DNA of 64,000 nucleotides from Podocnemis expansa (Eukaryota; Chordata; Testudines; Podocnemididae). Numbering within the stretch: the first letter of the stretch is position 1; each line of letters starts with the position of its first letter. A program made the translations under genes and the position numbers. The stretch is taken from positions 14,688,295 through 14,752,294 of the forward strand of contig ML682059.1 in NCBI GenBank assembly GCA_007922195.1, written 5' to 3'. Below the pieces are notes generated by a model, which did not search any database, was not told where the DNA came from, and worked only from the letters and a program-made list of their open reading frames with translations. Below are positions 46,601 to 58,059 of this stretch, in pieces.

Positions 46601-47403
46601 TAATAGTAACCACAGAGAATGTAGAGAACAAGAAGTCCTTTTGCCATCAATATGTGCTGGCCTGTATCTCTTCCCTCTCTCTCTAGCATAGTCATCTACC
46701 TTGATTGTTTGCTGAGTGCTGTTTGCAGAGAGAAGAGAGAGACCCACTCACCTGTGAGATACTACTACCTCTGCTCTGAACAAGCATGACAGTTCTCCCA
46801 CCTCTGAAATGCACAATCATCATCCTCTTGCATGAGGTACTGCTTTGTGGGTGGTCTTTAAGAAAGCCCTCATGGCAATGATCCCAACTTATTGCCATGG
46901 AAAGATGCAGAGTCTTCACAATGGGGTTGCTGTTTATGCTCCCAATCAATTCTTAAAGTCCAACTGGGGAAAACCTTGAAGGAACACAGTCCGGTTTCCT
47001 CAGCCCCATCAGTAGCTGCTGCTCCCTTCCCTCTAACCCCAACCACTATGGAAGTTCCAGCTGTAGATTAATAAAGCAACTTCTCTCTTTCCTATCTCCT
47101 TACTGTATAGTCTACCAAAGGCAAATTTCAAAGAGTCCTTCTACCTACTTCTCAAAATTTCACACTGAAATTCTGAATAAATGTATTCACATTTTGCTTT
47201 CAGAATGACCATTTTGGAACTTAAGTATGATTTCTGGAGCATGAGAACGATGTAAACCAATTCTTGGAAATCTTTATGCAAATACTGTCACCTTTACACA
47301 TCTGAAGTCAAACCTACTTCTCTGGGGAGAAGCAGCAAAGATGCAAGTGTAAGATAAAGCCAGTTATCACTCTCAAACAAAAATTGTTGACTGTAGCACT
47401 TAC
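43695..47403. other. GALNT12 intron 5, distal part
   Basis: No gene supported. It contains an AAAC microsatellite (annotated separately). CACTACACAACACATCA occurs both near 46493 and near 47620, a short direct repeat I cannot assign. Confidence 0.4.
44174..44220. repeat. (AAAC)n microsatellite
   Basis: Two runs of AAAC/CAAA units separated by a short poly-A. Confidence 0.9.
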
Positions 47404-47521
47404 CCTAAATGAGAATTCGAGGTTTTCTCCTCCCCATACTTCCATTCCTGTGTCATAAGAACCAAGATACTCAAAATACTTTTTGCTGACAGCAAACAAT
47501 CCACCAGCCATGGTTGGGGAC
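47404..47521 (-). CDS. GALNT12: GALNT12 exon 5, Gal/GalNAc-transferase motif
   Basis: A 118-base exon between TTTCATAG and GTAAGT. Its first base completes the arginine codon begun in exon 4 and its last codon is AGG. It encodes [29 protein letters not shown] and [21 protein letters not shown] is the Gal/GalNAc-T signature that helps form the UDP-GalNAc site. [10 protein letters not shown] is also invariant in the family. Catalytic glutamate and flanking residues are intact. Confidence 0.98.
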
Positions 47522-50468
47522 CTATGAAATAGAAACGTAATTCCAGATTGGATGGAGGTGGTGGGGAGGAAGCTATAGATACATATACTATGTTCTTAAT
47601 CATTTTCTATTTACAAAGTGACACTACACAACACATCAGATATGTATCCTAGCAATATAATATTTAAGCTTAATTTGCAAAATAATAAAATCATATTGGA
47701 AAATAATTTCTGAAATGCATTAATAATGGACTTGCCAACAAAATTCCAGGAGACTAAATTTAATATTAAAATAAAACAAGGAATATATTTTACTTTATAC
47801 TGAATGAAAATATAGGTCTCTTGCCTTCAATAAAATAGGGGCTTAATCTTGCTCCCACTGCAGTCAATGGCAAAACTCTCAGACTTCAATGGATTAGATA
47901 CCAAAGGTGGGTATAACCTTTGAGAGTGTTAAATCTTTCATGGTGATCCCTGAACTATTCCTTTTCTTTTTCAATTTGTTGACAATGCCTAATAAAGCTA
48001 ATTGGAAAGGCTAAAAAAAAAATGACACTGATAGCCATTTTTACAGATTCTGAGTCAAAATGTCTGCCAGGGAAATTAAGGTCTGTTTCTAGAACTGAAT
48101 TTATGTGATTTTGTCCATAAACTGATTTCAGTTGTATGAAGAGATGGCTCTTTTAAAGCAGAAAATTCATATATTGGTGTCAGGACCATGTTCTTGCACG
48201 TAGCCAATTCAGTTAGGTTATGACTCTATACCTAGGCTATTTCTAATTTTTTGCTCAATGATCAATTCATGTTAATAACTCAAAACAAGGTCTAGCAGGC
48301 AACCCACTGAAGCAGCATGTTCTCTGCCATGGAGCTGCTTCCTGTTGCCACAGAGAAAGGGGCAATGATGACAGAAGAGCACCACCAGCAGCCAGCTCTC
48401 CTGCCTCACTCCGACACTTGTCCCTCCACATAGAGGCTAGTTTCCCCCTTCCCTCAACATTATTGCTCCCTCAGCTATTCCCTCTAAGATCCAGAATCCC
48501 TGGAGCCTATATTACCCCTTAGCAGCAACCCCTCAAACCCAAACATTTCCTACTTGGCCTCCCCAAAAATACCCTTGTTTTTTATTGCAATAAAAAAAAA
48601 AATCCAACTTTAGTGGCCAAATGACCTTGTGACTTAGTTATCTATCGAAAAATGTACTTTTAAGCAATGTTTTGGGCTGTGGACCAAAGAATGTTGACAA
48701 CTGCTGTGATACTGTCTCAGTTTCCCCATCTTCAAAAATAATGCTTTCGTGTCTCTTAGAGGAGATGAATTCATTCATATATGTGCGGCACTTCAATATT
48801 ACAGTGATAACCACCCTAAAAAGAGCAGGAGGAAAATGAATAATTCTTCATGTGACAAAGGCTCTGGATGATGTATTGTAAATAAAGGCAGGAGCCGCTA
48901 ATTAAAAGATCAGGATAAAAATATTGAACAGCTGCCCTGTTCCTGCAGCACACAATCCATGGCTAAAAACTGTAGGAGTCTTCAAAGTGCAGGGCAGCAG
49001 TCATCCAGCAACACACAGGATATTACACAACTGCATGGAATGGCAGACATTTTCTACAATAATATTTGGAAAACCTTTTCTCTTTCAAAAAATACCCTGA
49101 ATCATGAACTTAAACTAAAGATCTGCTTGTTGTGTACAATGTTTGTTTAAAGTCTTAACTCTGGTGTAAACCAGTGTAGTTAATGGAGCTAATCAGTTTA
49201 CATTGACTAAGGATCTGGTCCAATTTACCTTAAGAATAAAGGAAGGAACCATCACTGGCTAGATTTGAACCTGTGACTATAGCCTTTTCTCCCAGAATTA
49301 CTTATTTCCATACAAGCTAATGCTGCTTTCCTCAAGAAAAGCTTTCTCCAGTAGCTCGATGTTTGGAGGACTATACTAAGCACGTATAAATGATCATTTA
49401 TTTCTGCCAACAAATCTCCAGCTTTATTTAATAGATCATTGTAACCTCTTCCTCTTATGTCTTCTGTTGCCGGTTTCATAGACAGTGTCATTTTTCCTCA
49501 CCTCTTCCCCATCTCCCCAATGAGAGGATCCTTCCACGTTAGCTAATCATTTAGGACCCACTGTTATAACTCTTATGCATACTTATGTGAATGTATCTAA
49601 TTTACTTAAATAAGACTACTTGATGGAGGAAGAACTTGTTAATGGAAAGATTGCACACATTAGCTTGTCGCCTCTGATTCTGCCACTCTTACTCATGCTA
49701 AGTTGTACCCATTCTGAGTCAACCCACTGTTGTTAATAGATAAGGCTTACCAAAAAATGTAGAAAAAAACCTACTAGTCTCAGGACAAAGACTATATGAC
49801 AGGCCACAATATACACGTACCATACTGCTGTACCTCTGAAAACATAGGAAGACATCACTACGTTGGTTTATACTACTCATATTTGTTGGGGGTTTTTTGG
49901 TTTTTTGTTTTTTTGAATATTATTGAACGCTGAGATTTTGAACAAATTGCTGACACTCGCCTAGGGAAAAATTCCCGCTCACTCTGAATGACTAAGCTAC
50001 AAAAACATGAGTAAGGTTGTTTCATCATGCTCAAATCTTACTATTCTATTTTAATCATTGCCTCGTTTTTTTACCAAGCTTATTATTTTTGTGCATAAAC
50101 CACTATTCGCTTTTCTCTCCACGTCTCCTTTTCTTCTTCTTAAAGCATTTTTCTGTTATTCCATTACATTTAGCTTTCATATGGTAAGAATGTGTTGTGA
50201 GTAAATGCATTCATGATTATGTACCTAGCAAAAGTACTGGAAATGCAGATTTCTTTTTTAAAGAAAAATTCTGCCATGATCTTGGCAACCTGAAGCTACA
50301 TTAAAAAAAGAAACAGCAGTTTTTAAAAAACTGCTGTTTTTTTTAGTTTCAGTGCTGAATGCTAAGCTATTCTAATTCTTTTATTTCAATTTACATCTTC
50401 AGCTGAAGTTAAAGTTATTTATAACATTTGCCATTTAAAATGAAGAAAGAGCAAAATAAGTTATTCAC
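47522..50468. other. GALNT12 intron 4
   Basis: A 2,947-bp AT-rich intron. The only repeat-like item is the A/T hairpin at 50301-50345. No other gene. Confidence 0.6.
50301..50345. repeat. A/T-rich hairpin around ACAGCAG/CTGCTGT
   Basis: AAACAGCAGTTTTT is followed at once by AAAAAACTGCTGTTT, giving a stem of about 20 bp with almost no loop, 120 bases downstream (in gene direction) of exon 4's donor site. Confidence 0.75.
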
Positions 50469-50654
50469 CGGATGACATCAGTTTTGGACCTTCTTCGTTT
50501 TTGCTCCCTCTCTGGGATAGTATGCCATGTGAAGACCAGTCTCCAGTCAAACCCACCAATCTGTGGCTCCCCAGCATTTCCCAGGTACTCAAACGTATTC
50601 CATTCGATCACATCAATCACAGGACACACAACTGCTGACTCTTCTTCCCCAATT
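50469..50654 (-). CDS. GALNT12: GALNT12 exon 4, catalytic domain
   Basis: A 186-base exon between AATAATTTAG and GTGAATAA. It takes over one base into the arginine codon opened by exon 3 and ends with CG of the next arginine. It encodes IGEEESAVVCPVIDVIEWNT, FEYLGNAGEPQIGGFDWRLV and FTWHTIPEREQKRRRSKTDV. VVCPVIDVI and GGFDWxLxFxW are conserved in GT27 enzymes and shape the substrate groove. The basic EQKRRRSK stretch is the most variable part. The donor GTGAAT is weaker than GTAAGT. The 138-codon plus-strand open frame over this exon is antisense and not a gene. Confidence 0.97.
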
Positions 50655-50789
50655 CTAAATTATTTTAGAAAGGAAAAAAAATATTTTTTGTTGACATTAA
50701 CAGAAACTGGAAATGGCAAGAATAAAAAAAGGTATTTATCAAGACAAAAGGAAAGTTTTTACCCTGATTTTACATATATTGCGATACAA

Positions 50790-52475
50790 GTAAAGAGCAG
50801 TATTTACAGTAGGTGTGGCTCTTTGAGATACTGTAGTAAGTGTGGACCCTATTATAGATGCACCTGCACCTCAGGCCCACAAGATTGAAGTCTTTTCACT
50901 AACTATGTCCACCAGAGCAGCCCTTGGCCCTTGTGTTTCTTTGTGCTTCTATGTGAGAGCATAAAATGTGGGGGCTGGATGTGATCCTCCCTCACAATCC
51001 AAAGACCATGTTGCCAAAGTCTCCTAAAAGCAGGAACGGCAGGCATGCTGATCTGCACAAACTAGAAGATCATGAAAAAAAAGTCATTACTGTAAGGTAG
51101 TGGCTGCTTCTTTGAATGTGTGTCAGTCGCCACCGTAGGTGAGAGGAAAGCTGTATCCTCCATGAACAGTGGAATTGAGGAGTTTTAGTTGTATCTGTCA
51201 AGAAGTGACTGAATTTGATCCAATTCAGCTGCCACATTAAGTACATGATGTCTCACAAAAGTTGGCAGGTTGTTTCACGTAGCTGCCTTGCATACCTCAG
51301 AGACTGGCACATTCCTGAAGGAGGTAGATAATGCTGCCGGTGGCCTGGCAGAGAGTGCCTTGGTATTCAGAGGGAGAGACAGACTGACTATTATAAATTA
51401 TTATTCCCTTTGGTGAGACAGGTTAGTCCTTTGATGTGTCCCATCTCCTGACGCCAGGGTTTAGGCCGAGGGATGCCTCGGCGGAGCTGGGGTTGATACT
51501 GGCGGAGTTGCTGTATTGTGGCTTGCTGCTTATGCCCAGGTCTTAACACTAAGCATGACTTTATGGATTCTTCTCCAAAAACTTAGAAGCATTTGTACTT
51601 TGCACTTCTTCTTCAGCTTCTGTCTCGGGGTGGACAAAACTGGCTCACAGCTAGGAGCCAGCAATTTTACTTTTGGTCAATAGAGGGTGCTCCTGCATTA
51701 CATTTCTGCAGTGGAGCTAGGTGACAGGCTGCTAAAACTGGTCACCATGGTGACCAGAAACATTATTTTTCCAGGCCTGTTCTATCTCCATGTTTGCAGT
51801 GGCCCCTCTCACTGCTGGACTTCAGCACTAATAATGAAGTTGGTGCTCAATCTTTCCTCAGTGCTGTCTTCCCCAGGCTCGTCTTAAGCATTACTTACTT
51901 GCTTAGTACAGTGCTGGATCATGCTAGTTTGTCCACTAATAGGATTCCAGAGCTGATTTTTTCAGGGTGTGAGGAGACCTTCATAGACCATTCCAGTGAC
52001 TTCAGCCTGAGTTTTCTGACTTAGCAGAGGAAGAGGAGCATTTTCTCAGCCAAAAGTGACACCTACTGTGCCCATCTCTCAGAGGGCATGTGTACAGATC
52101 TCTGGATGCACAGGGTCTGGGGTCTGCCATGACAAGGATTCCTGTTCAAAGATGTGTGCACAAAAGTCAGAGTACAAGTATCTGATTTCAGTCCTGATGA
52201 GTTGCATCAGTTCACAGTGGTCAAATACAGAAGTGGCTCTGAAAGCTTTAGAAGATTTTTGAAGTTCAACCTGAGTTAAGAAGTAGCAGGCAGAAGGCTC
52301 ACAACGTTCTGGGCTGTAAGGGCCTAGCGACCCAGCTCTTTATATGCTCATATTGGAGCATGAGGAACCACAGCCATGATGGATGCTGCTATTCAAAACA
52401 AGTCTGTTCTTATATACATGAGGAGATTCATGTGCACTTACAGTGGGAACCACACTGACAACTCAAAGCAAAAAT
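50790..52475. mobile_element. DIRS-like non-coding unit with inverted ends
   Basis: The left end, CTCTTTGAGATACTGTAGTA, then TGTGGACCC and ATGCACCTGC, is roughly the inverse of the right end, CATGTGCACTTACAGTGGGA then CTGACAACTCAAAG. DIRS elements have inverted terminal repeats of this look. A second end-like sequence, GGCTGCTTCTTTGAATGTGT, lies near 51105. A GC-rich patch at about 51455-51520 may be a 5' leader. No intact protein frame is left. Confidence 0.5.
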
Positions 52476-53152
52476 GAACATTTTTTCACCAAATCAAGAG
52501 ACATGTTTTGCTGTACACTTAAAAAAATAATAGATAACTGCTACACATGTGTGATTATAAAAGAAAGCCAATCAGCAAACACAAACAATTTTGCTTTTTC
52601 TATAAATAAATACTTAATCAGATCACCCAAAGAATATTTAGTACACAAGTAAGAAAAGGTTAATTTGTATTCCATCTTCGACAAAAGGCAGCCACATCCT
52701 GAGATCGCCCAGTTAGGTTGATTTGTACTGCCTTGCATGGGAGATAATTCACTACATTTTCAGTCATGAAAATCAGACAATTTATCCAAAGTCCTTTGCA
52801 AGACTGCCATCTTCTGGCTTACCTAAATTGTGAAGAAGTTATGACTTAGAGACTGCCTTTTTACATGTAAGGTTGTTTCTTCGATCATTTATTTTTTTTT
52901 AATCCTCTTTCCCTGCAGTGTTGCATTAAATCTGGTGCAATTAATCTAATAAATCTGGAATTTTATTCATGTTCCTCTCCAAGAGGTGAAATTTAGGAAA
53001 AACAATTCAGACAAGGTGTTTATAACAGGTTAGTTTAAAAAAAACAAAACAAAACAAACAAAAACACTAAGAACAATTACTTTGGGGGAAGCTATCAAAC
53101 ATAGCTAAGGAATTTAGGTGCAAGTGTCCATTGAAAGTCAATGTGATACATA
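52476..53152. other. GALNT12 intron 3, unassigned
   Basis: No feature beyond an A-rich AAAAC run at 53036-53068. Confidence 0.4.
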
Positions 53153-53243
53153 CAGAATCATAGAATCATAGGGTTAGAAGGGACCTCATGAGGTCATATA
53201 ATCCAACCCCCCACCAAAAAAGCAGGACCACTTTCACTAAACC
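53153..53243 (-). repeat. Young CR1 3' end only
   Basis: CAGAATCATAGAATCATAGG, then GTTAGAAGGGACCTCATGAG, then AAAAAAGCAGGACCACT: the last 90 bases of a CR1, closely matching the 3' end at 9314. It is extremely 5'-truncated. Confidence 0.9.
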
Positions 53244-54164
53244 CATTAGAGCAAAGCAGTTTTGGAAATCTCATCTGTGATTTCTTTTAAGTTGGAGGCA
53301 TGGGGGTGGAGGTTGATCCATTTTTCAAAGTCTACTATTCTCCATGGGAATCTTCCTATTGACTTAAAATGGGTTTGGACTATGTCAGCAAGATCTGGGA
53401 CCTTTGGAAAGGGTTGACTATTGTCTACTATTTGCAATATAGTCTTCATAATGTCTGGTGTAGTGTAAATATTTGCAACTGTAACAGTAGTATTAGAAAG
53501 GATCTGGATGTGACTTTGAGCAGCAAGAAGAAATAAGGTATGATGTTGTTTACAGTGCATGAGAGAAGCTAAACTCTGATGTGGAAACATCTATAGCTGC
53601 CTCCAAACTACTAAAAATAGAGGTCATTTAGTAGGTATGTAGCATGGTTGAAGTAGATGGATGAAGTTGCCTAGTATTACAAATGTTTCATTGTAGTGTG
53701 GATAGGGCATTTCATGATTTGGTCTGTTAAATGAAGGCTGTAAATCAAAACATCTCAGAGTATACACAACTCAAATTATAATTTGTGTAGACACAACCTC
53801 AATTCCTCCCTTTTCAATACTTTCTGCATGGCACCTCTCCCAACCCTTTTTATTCCATACATATATGGAAAGGATAGACTTCTTGAGGACTAGGAAGGCA
53901 CATTCTTCTTTGCCCTCATTTTCAACTTACTTATATCTCTAGAACTGTTCCTTGGTCTACTATCAGGATGATAATGTGGTCATAAACAGAGCTGTGAGAC
54001 TAATAGATTTTTTGGTTCACTGGCAGTTCAAAACTGTTGAAAGAAATCATTTCAACATTGGGCACTTTTAGCATTTTCTATTAAGAAAGGTTAGATTCCC
54101 ATGAAGACTTCAGTGCCAGTGGCATTCACAAAACAGAGGATGAAAAATGATAGTGGTGGTTCTT
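53244..54164. other. GALNT12 intron 3, unassigned
   Basis: No recognised repeat. The minus-strand frame at 53246-53590 (114 codons) is the longest here. It has no family signature and no splice context that I can see. Confidence 0.35.
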
Positions 54165-54318
54165 AATTGTATTTAATGCATAGCAGTTAGCACACATGCC
54201 TGATATGTGGGAGACTCAGGTTTGAATCCTCTCTTCGGATCAAGGACTTGAGCTTAGTCTCTCTCCCTCCCCCAGGCGAGTGTCTTAAACACTGGTCTAT
54301 ACGTGTAAGGGACACCAC
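54165..54318 (+). repeat. tRNA-derived SINE-like sequence
   Basis: TAGCAGTTAGCACACATGCC looks like a D-arm/A box, and GGTTTGAATCC about 30 bases later like a B box, at the spacing of a tRNA. The tail runs into GGACTTGAGCTTAG, an inverse-like half. It lacks a full cloverleaf, so it is not a functional tRNA. Confidence 0.55.
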
Positions 54319-54323
54319 CACCA

Positions 54324-54510
54324 GGGCTCTCAAACTCATGGCCCGAGGGCTACATGTGGCCCCTAAAGCTATTTCTTGCAGCCTGCCATGACACTATTGC
54401 TATCAATATTTGCAATGTCATTGTATGAAAAGGTTTCACTGGTATGGCCCTTGGGCTAACGTATTAGTCCTCACACAGCCCCCGTGGTGATTTGAGTTTG
54501 AGACCCCGAC
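54324..54510. mobile_element. Short hAT-like element
   Basis: Starts CAGGGCTCTCAAACTCATGG and ends GAGTTTGAGACCCC, inverse to each other (xxCTCAAACTCA). This is the usual terminus of small hAT elements in vertebrates. Flanks are not clean 8-bp duplicates. Confidence 0.6.
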
Positions 54511-55081
54511 CGCCACCATCACCTCTTTCAATTTGTGAATGTAAATTTCTTTGTGAATCTAGCCTGGAAGACTGAAAATGTTCTCTGTGGAAATGTTGAA
54601 ACTTGCCATTTTGACATTTCTGAATTTTATCTCCTTTTTTTCCTAATGACAGAAACAATTTGCCCAAATTGACACAAATTCATAATATGTTTTGGCTGAT
54701 CCAAATATGCATTATTTAGTGAATTTTCTAATCACATACACTGAAGTAGATGCAAAATCAGGAATGTTCCATATAAACAATTGTCCCCTCTTCCTGAGAA
54801 CAATCCCTCATTCCTTTGGGAAAAAGGAAAGTGTATTTTTGAACTTCTAATTTAACTAAACTATTAAACTGTTCTTAAAAGAAACACTATTTGCTACTAT
54901 AAATGAACTGAATATTTACCATTCTTCTGCACTTCAAATAGCAAATATTGCATTTTCTAAGAAATCACATTGTAGTAACTCACTTTATGATATTTTCACT
55001 ATCTTCACAAATGCAGGAATTTACCAGCTGGCTCTTTTCCCACTCAAGTTTGTTATTAAAAAAGGATTTGGCAAATTTTAC

Positions 55082-55271
55082 CTTTCCAGTAGAGGTTCAA
55101 GCCAGCCTTCATGACATTCACAGTGGCAATCAAGAAATGTCAAAACATCCCCTTTCGCTATAGAAGCTCCCAGAAGTCGAGCTCGAACCAATCCTTCTCT
55201 TTTATTTGCACGAATAAGACGTACTTTGCGTAAACCAGCCACATAGTTTTCAAGACGTTCCTTTAAATGTT
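55082..55271 (-). CDS. GALNT12: GALNT12 exon 3, start of visible catalytic domain with DxH
   Basis: A 190-base exon between TTTGTAACAG and GTAAAA, entering with two bases of a glutamate codon and leaving with AG of an arginine. It encodes [40 protein letters not shown] and [20 protein letters not shown]. The DCH in FLDCHCE is the DxH motif that binds manganese and UDP-GalNAc. [16 protein letters not shown] is a GT27 signature. The match to GALNT12 is nearly complete. Exon 2, with the preceding VILVDDYSDRE-type segment, was not found upstream in the window. Confidence 0.98.
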
Positions 55272-55489
55272 CTGTTACAAAGAAATTGGTTTTAAAAAAA
55301 AATTAGCATTTAAAGCACTATTCCAACACACTGATGAAAAGTTACCAGTGCTGGGTGATCTGGCCTGTGGCCCTTCTCTGAGTCCTGGCATATCCTCTAT
55401 ACCTGGATAGGGTAAGGGAACAGATGGTGTAAAAGTAGGATGGGCAAAAATCACAATTTCTTTTTAAAAATAGATTTTACTTAAATCAA

Positions 55490-55885
55490 TTTTCATAGTT
55501 TAAAGTCAGTTTTAGTTACATGTTGCTACTTTGCTTTACTTCTTTTTTATAACCTTAAACTGGTGAAGAGGATGCCTTATACTTTTTTCTTTACATTAGC
55601 TTCCTAAATGTAAGTAGCATTTCATATATTTTTTTTACTAAGAACTGTCACACTTAAAATGGGCATTTATGCAATAAAAGACAAATTAAGGGTCCCAATA
55701 CCATACTTATTGTAAGAACATCACAAAAATCAAAATAGAAAACTGATAAACAGATAGCCCAAGCCACATTTGCAACCAACGCCACCTTCCAATATATTGA
55801 ATTTCCACAAGTCAAGAAAACTGAAGTGGTTTGCCAGGCTGTTCTTCTTCATTAGATTTTACAGTCTGAAGTCAATAAGATGCAT
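55490..55885 (+). repeat. Dispersed repeat, copy 2 (pair with 4215-4605)
   Basis: Same block order as the first copy, diverged. It lies in intron 2 of GALNT12, 220 bases before exon 3 in gene direction. Confidence 0.6.
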
Positions 55886-56985
55886 ACTCCTACTTCACAT
55901 CAGTGCTTTTGAAAATCTCGCATTTCAGAGACTTAATCCTGTTTTGAACATTTTTGGCCAGTGTGTACAAAAAAAATTCACAATAACTTTGTTATTGTAT
56001 TGGAAATTTAAAGTTTTTCTTTAATTAAAACAGAAAAAAATTGTTTTGAAGCAACAAAGATTTTACACAACTAGTAGAAAGTTCTTAATAAAAATGCCCA
56101 AGTGAAATCAAGGAAGAATATTCATGAGTACTTACGTTATCTATTTAAGAATTTGAGGGACTCAATTTTTAACACTTCTGATTTTATAAAGCTACAGCTT
56201 GATCTAAATCAATGATTTAAAACCAACCAAGCAAACAAACAAAGCCACAAATGATTTAAATCATTTAAAATTGCTCCTTCTTGGATGAAAGCAGCTCTAT
56301 CAGCTTTACATCAATCAAGTATTTCGCTATGTCTTGGGGAATACACAGCTGCTAGTTTGACAGAACTTTAAGATCTAGTTGCATTGCTCCTATGTGGAAA
56401 GGAGACTCAGACAGGACAAAGGACCTAAACCTGTGTTTCCAAATGAAAAATGTGCATCTCTCGTTGGCATAAACATTTTTTTTGAAAAATATATTCCTTT
56501 GAAATGTCTTTCTACTCTGAATAATGACTATGGAAAAAGGCCACCTTTTTACTTAAAATATCTGCTCTGGGCCAGACTGAGTTCTTCAGGTCAACGGCTA
56601 TATCTCTGTATGGAGTGTACATCATGCCTAGCACAATAGGGCCCTGATACTTCTGGGACTTGCAGGCACTATTGCAAAGAAATGCTCAGACGACATACAT
56701 CTCATTTGCACATCCAAGTTTATGATGAAAGGATTTTCAGAAACTATAAATTCCTTCTAAGTAGTATTAAATGGGCAAGGAGAAAACTTTTATTATGAGA
56801 GAAAAGAAAGGATATTTAGAGTTCTGTGCAGATCCAAAAATATGGAACCACAGCTAACCCACATCCAGTCTGTGATGATACCTATCTAGTCCACATTTCA
56901 CATGCCAGGTTTTATCTATATCTGTAACCACATTCACAACCAAGCTTGGGCTCACAGTCAGCATTTTAGCCTTTAATTGGTTCAT
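55886..56985. other. GALNT12 intron 2 sequence, unassigned
   Basis: No gene or repeat supported. Confidence 0.4.
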
Positions 56986-56989
56986 TCCC

Positions 56990-57445
56990 CACATGGGTCC
57001 ACCCACTTTTTCCTTTTCTTGTTTGCAGTTTGCACACTGTGCTGCCAGTCAAATTTCCTTGGCCACCAATGAAATCTCTGATTTGCTGCATGGCATGTGA
57101 ACTGCAAACAAGGAAAGGAAGAAGTGAGCAAGAAAGTCATGGGCGATGAGCCAATCAAAGGCCAGCTTGCTGACTGACTGACAGTGAGTGGTAACTCTCC
57201 AAGCCCCAGCCTGCTGTATCTGAGACTTTGATTGGCTGGCAGACCACAATCAGACCTAGGATTGGCCTGAGTGCTTCCTTATTCCCCTGTGTACTGCTGA
57301 CACAGATCAGAGCAGCATCTGCAGCAATGGATGGCACCCTGGGCAGATAAAAATAGAATCCACATCCGCAGATCAATCCACAGCAATAGGTCTGCAGTTA
57401 TCTGCATCCGCACGGATGCGGATACCCATGGATATGCAGGGCAAT
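56990..57445. repeat. Repeat-like stretch with inverted CTTGTTTGCAG and ATCCGC motifs
   Basis: CTTGTTTGCAGTTTGCACA near 57018 is mirrored by ACTGCAAACAAGGAAAGG near 57100. GAGCCAATCAAAGGCCAGC near 57149 is mirrored by CTTTGATTGGCTGGC near 57226. The right part iterates CATCCGCxGAT and TGCGGATAC. This looks like a decayed DNA transposon or several small inverted units. No coding frame. Confidence 0.45.
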
Positions 57446-58059
57446 AAGGATATTATTTTAGAAAAAAAGTGGGTGTGCCCCCAAAAATCTTCACTCTGCA
57501 ATGCTGAAATTTGGAAATGTTTTTACAGCTATAACCCTCAAGTGTAAATTAAAGGCACCCATAGGATACTATTTATAAAGCCTGAAAAAGGAGCTCTATG
57601 CACAACACTAAAGGCGTCACGGACCAGCATTCAATTTGGAAAGCACACTCAAAATTACCCTGGCTGATCCTGAGCACTCTGAGTGACATGCTTCTGATAG
57701 CAGGTTTTCTAAATGGGAAAAGGAAATTCATCTGGTGTACAGTGGAGCTCCCCAATAGTTCGTGGAATTTGTGCTGGGAGATCTTGATCAAGAGGCTGAA
57801 AGTCCTTTCAGGCAGACTAATATGCATAAATACCCAGGCTCCTTCTCTGATGTTAATTTCAAATGAGTAGAAAGATTTAATTCACTGCAATAATAAGATT
57901 ATCAGCTGAAACTGTAAAAATGTAATTAGGTTTTTATTCCAATGTTTGTGTGCAATATGCCCAACTAGGTTCCATTTATGTGTGCCACCAGGGTACTGCA
58001 GGCAGGGAGCAATAGAGTGACCGTGCCAAACTGAGTAAGGAACATGAATGTGATCAAGC
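57446..58059. other. Unassigned sequence
   Basis: Nothing supported. It leads into the LINE. Confidence 0.35.

Noticed and set aside
50472..50888. 138-codon plus-strand open frame
   Set aside because: It is the antisense of GALNT12 exon 4 and its flank. The exon on the minus strand explains the conserved composition.
54180..54235. Functional tRNA gene
   Set aside because: A- and B-box-like words exist, but the acceptor and anticodon stems do not pair. It fits a SINE head better.
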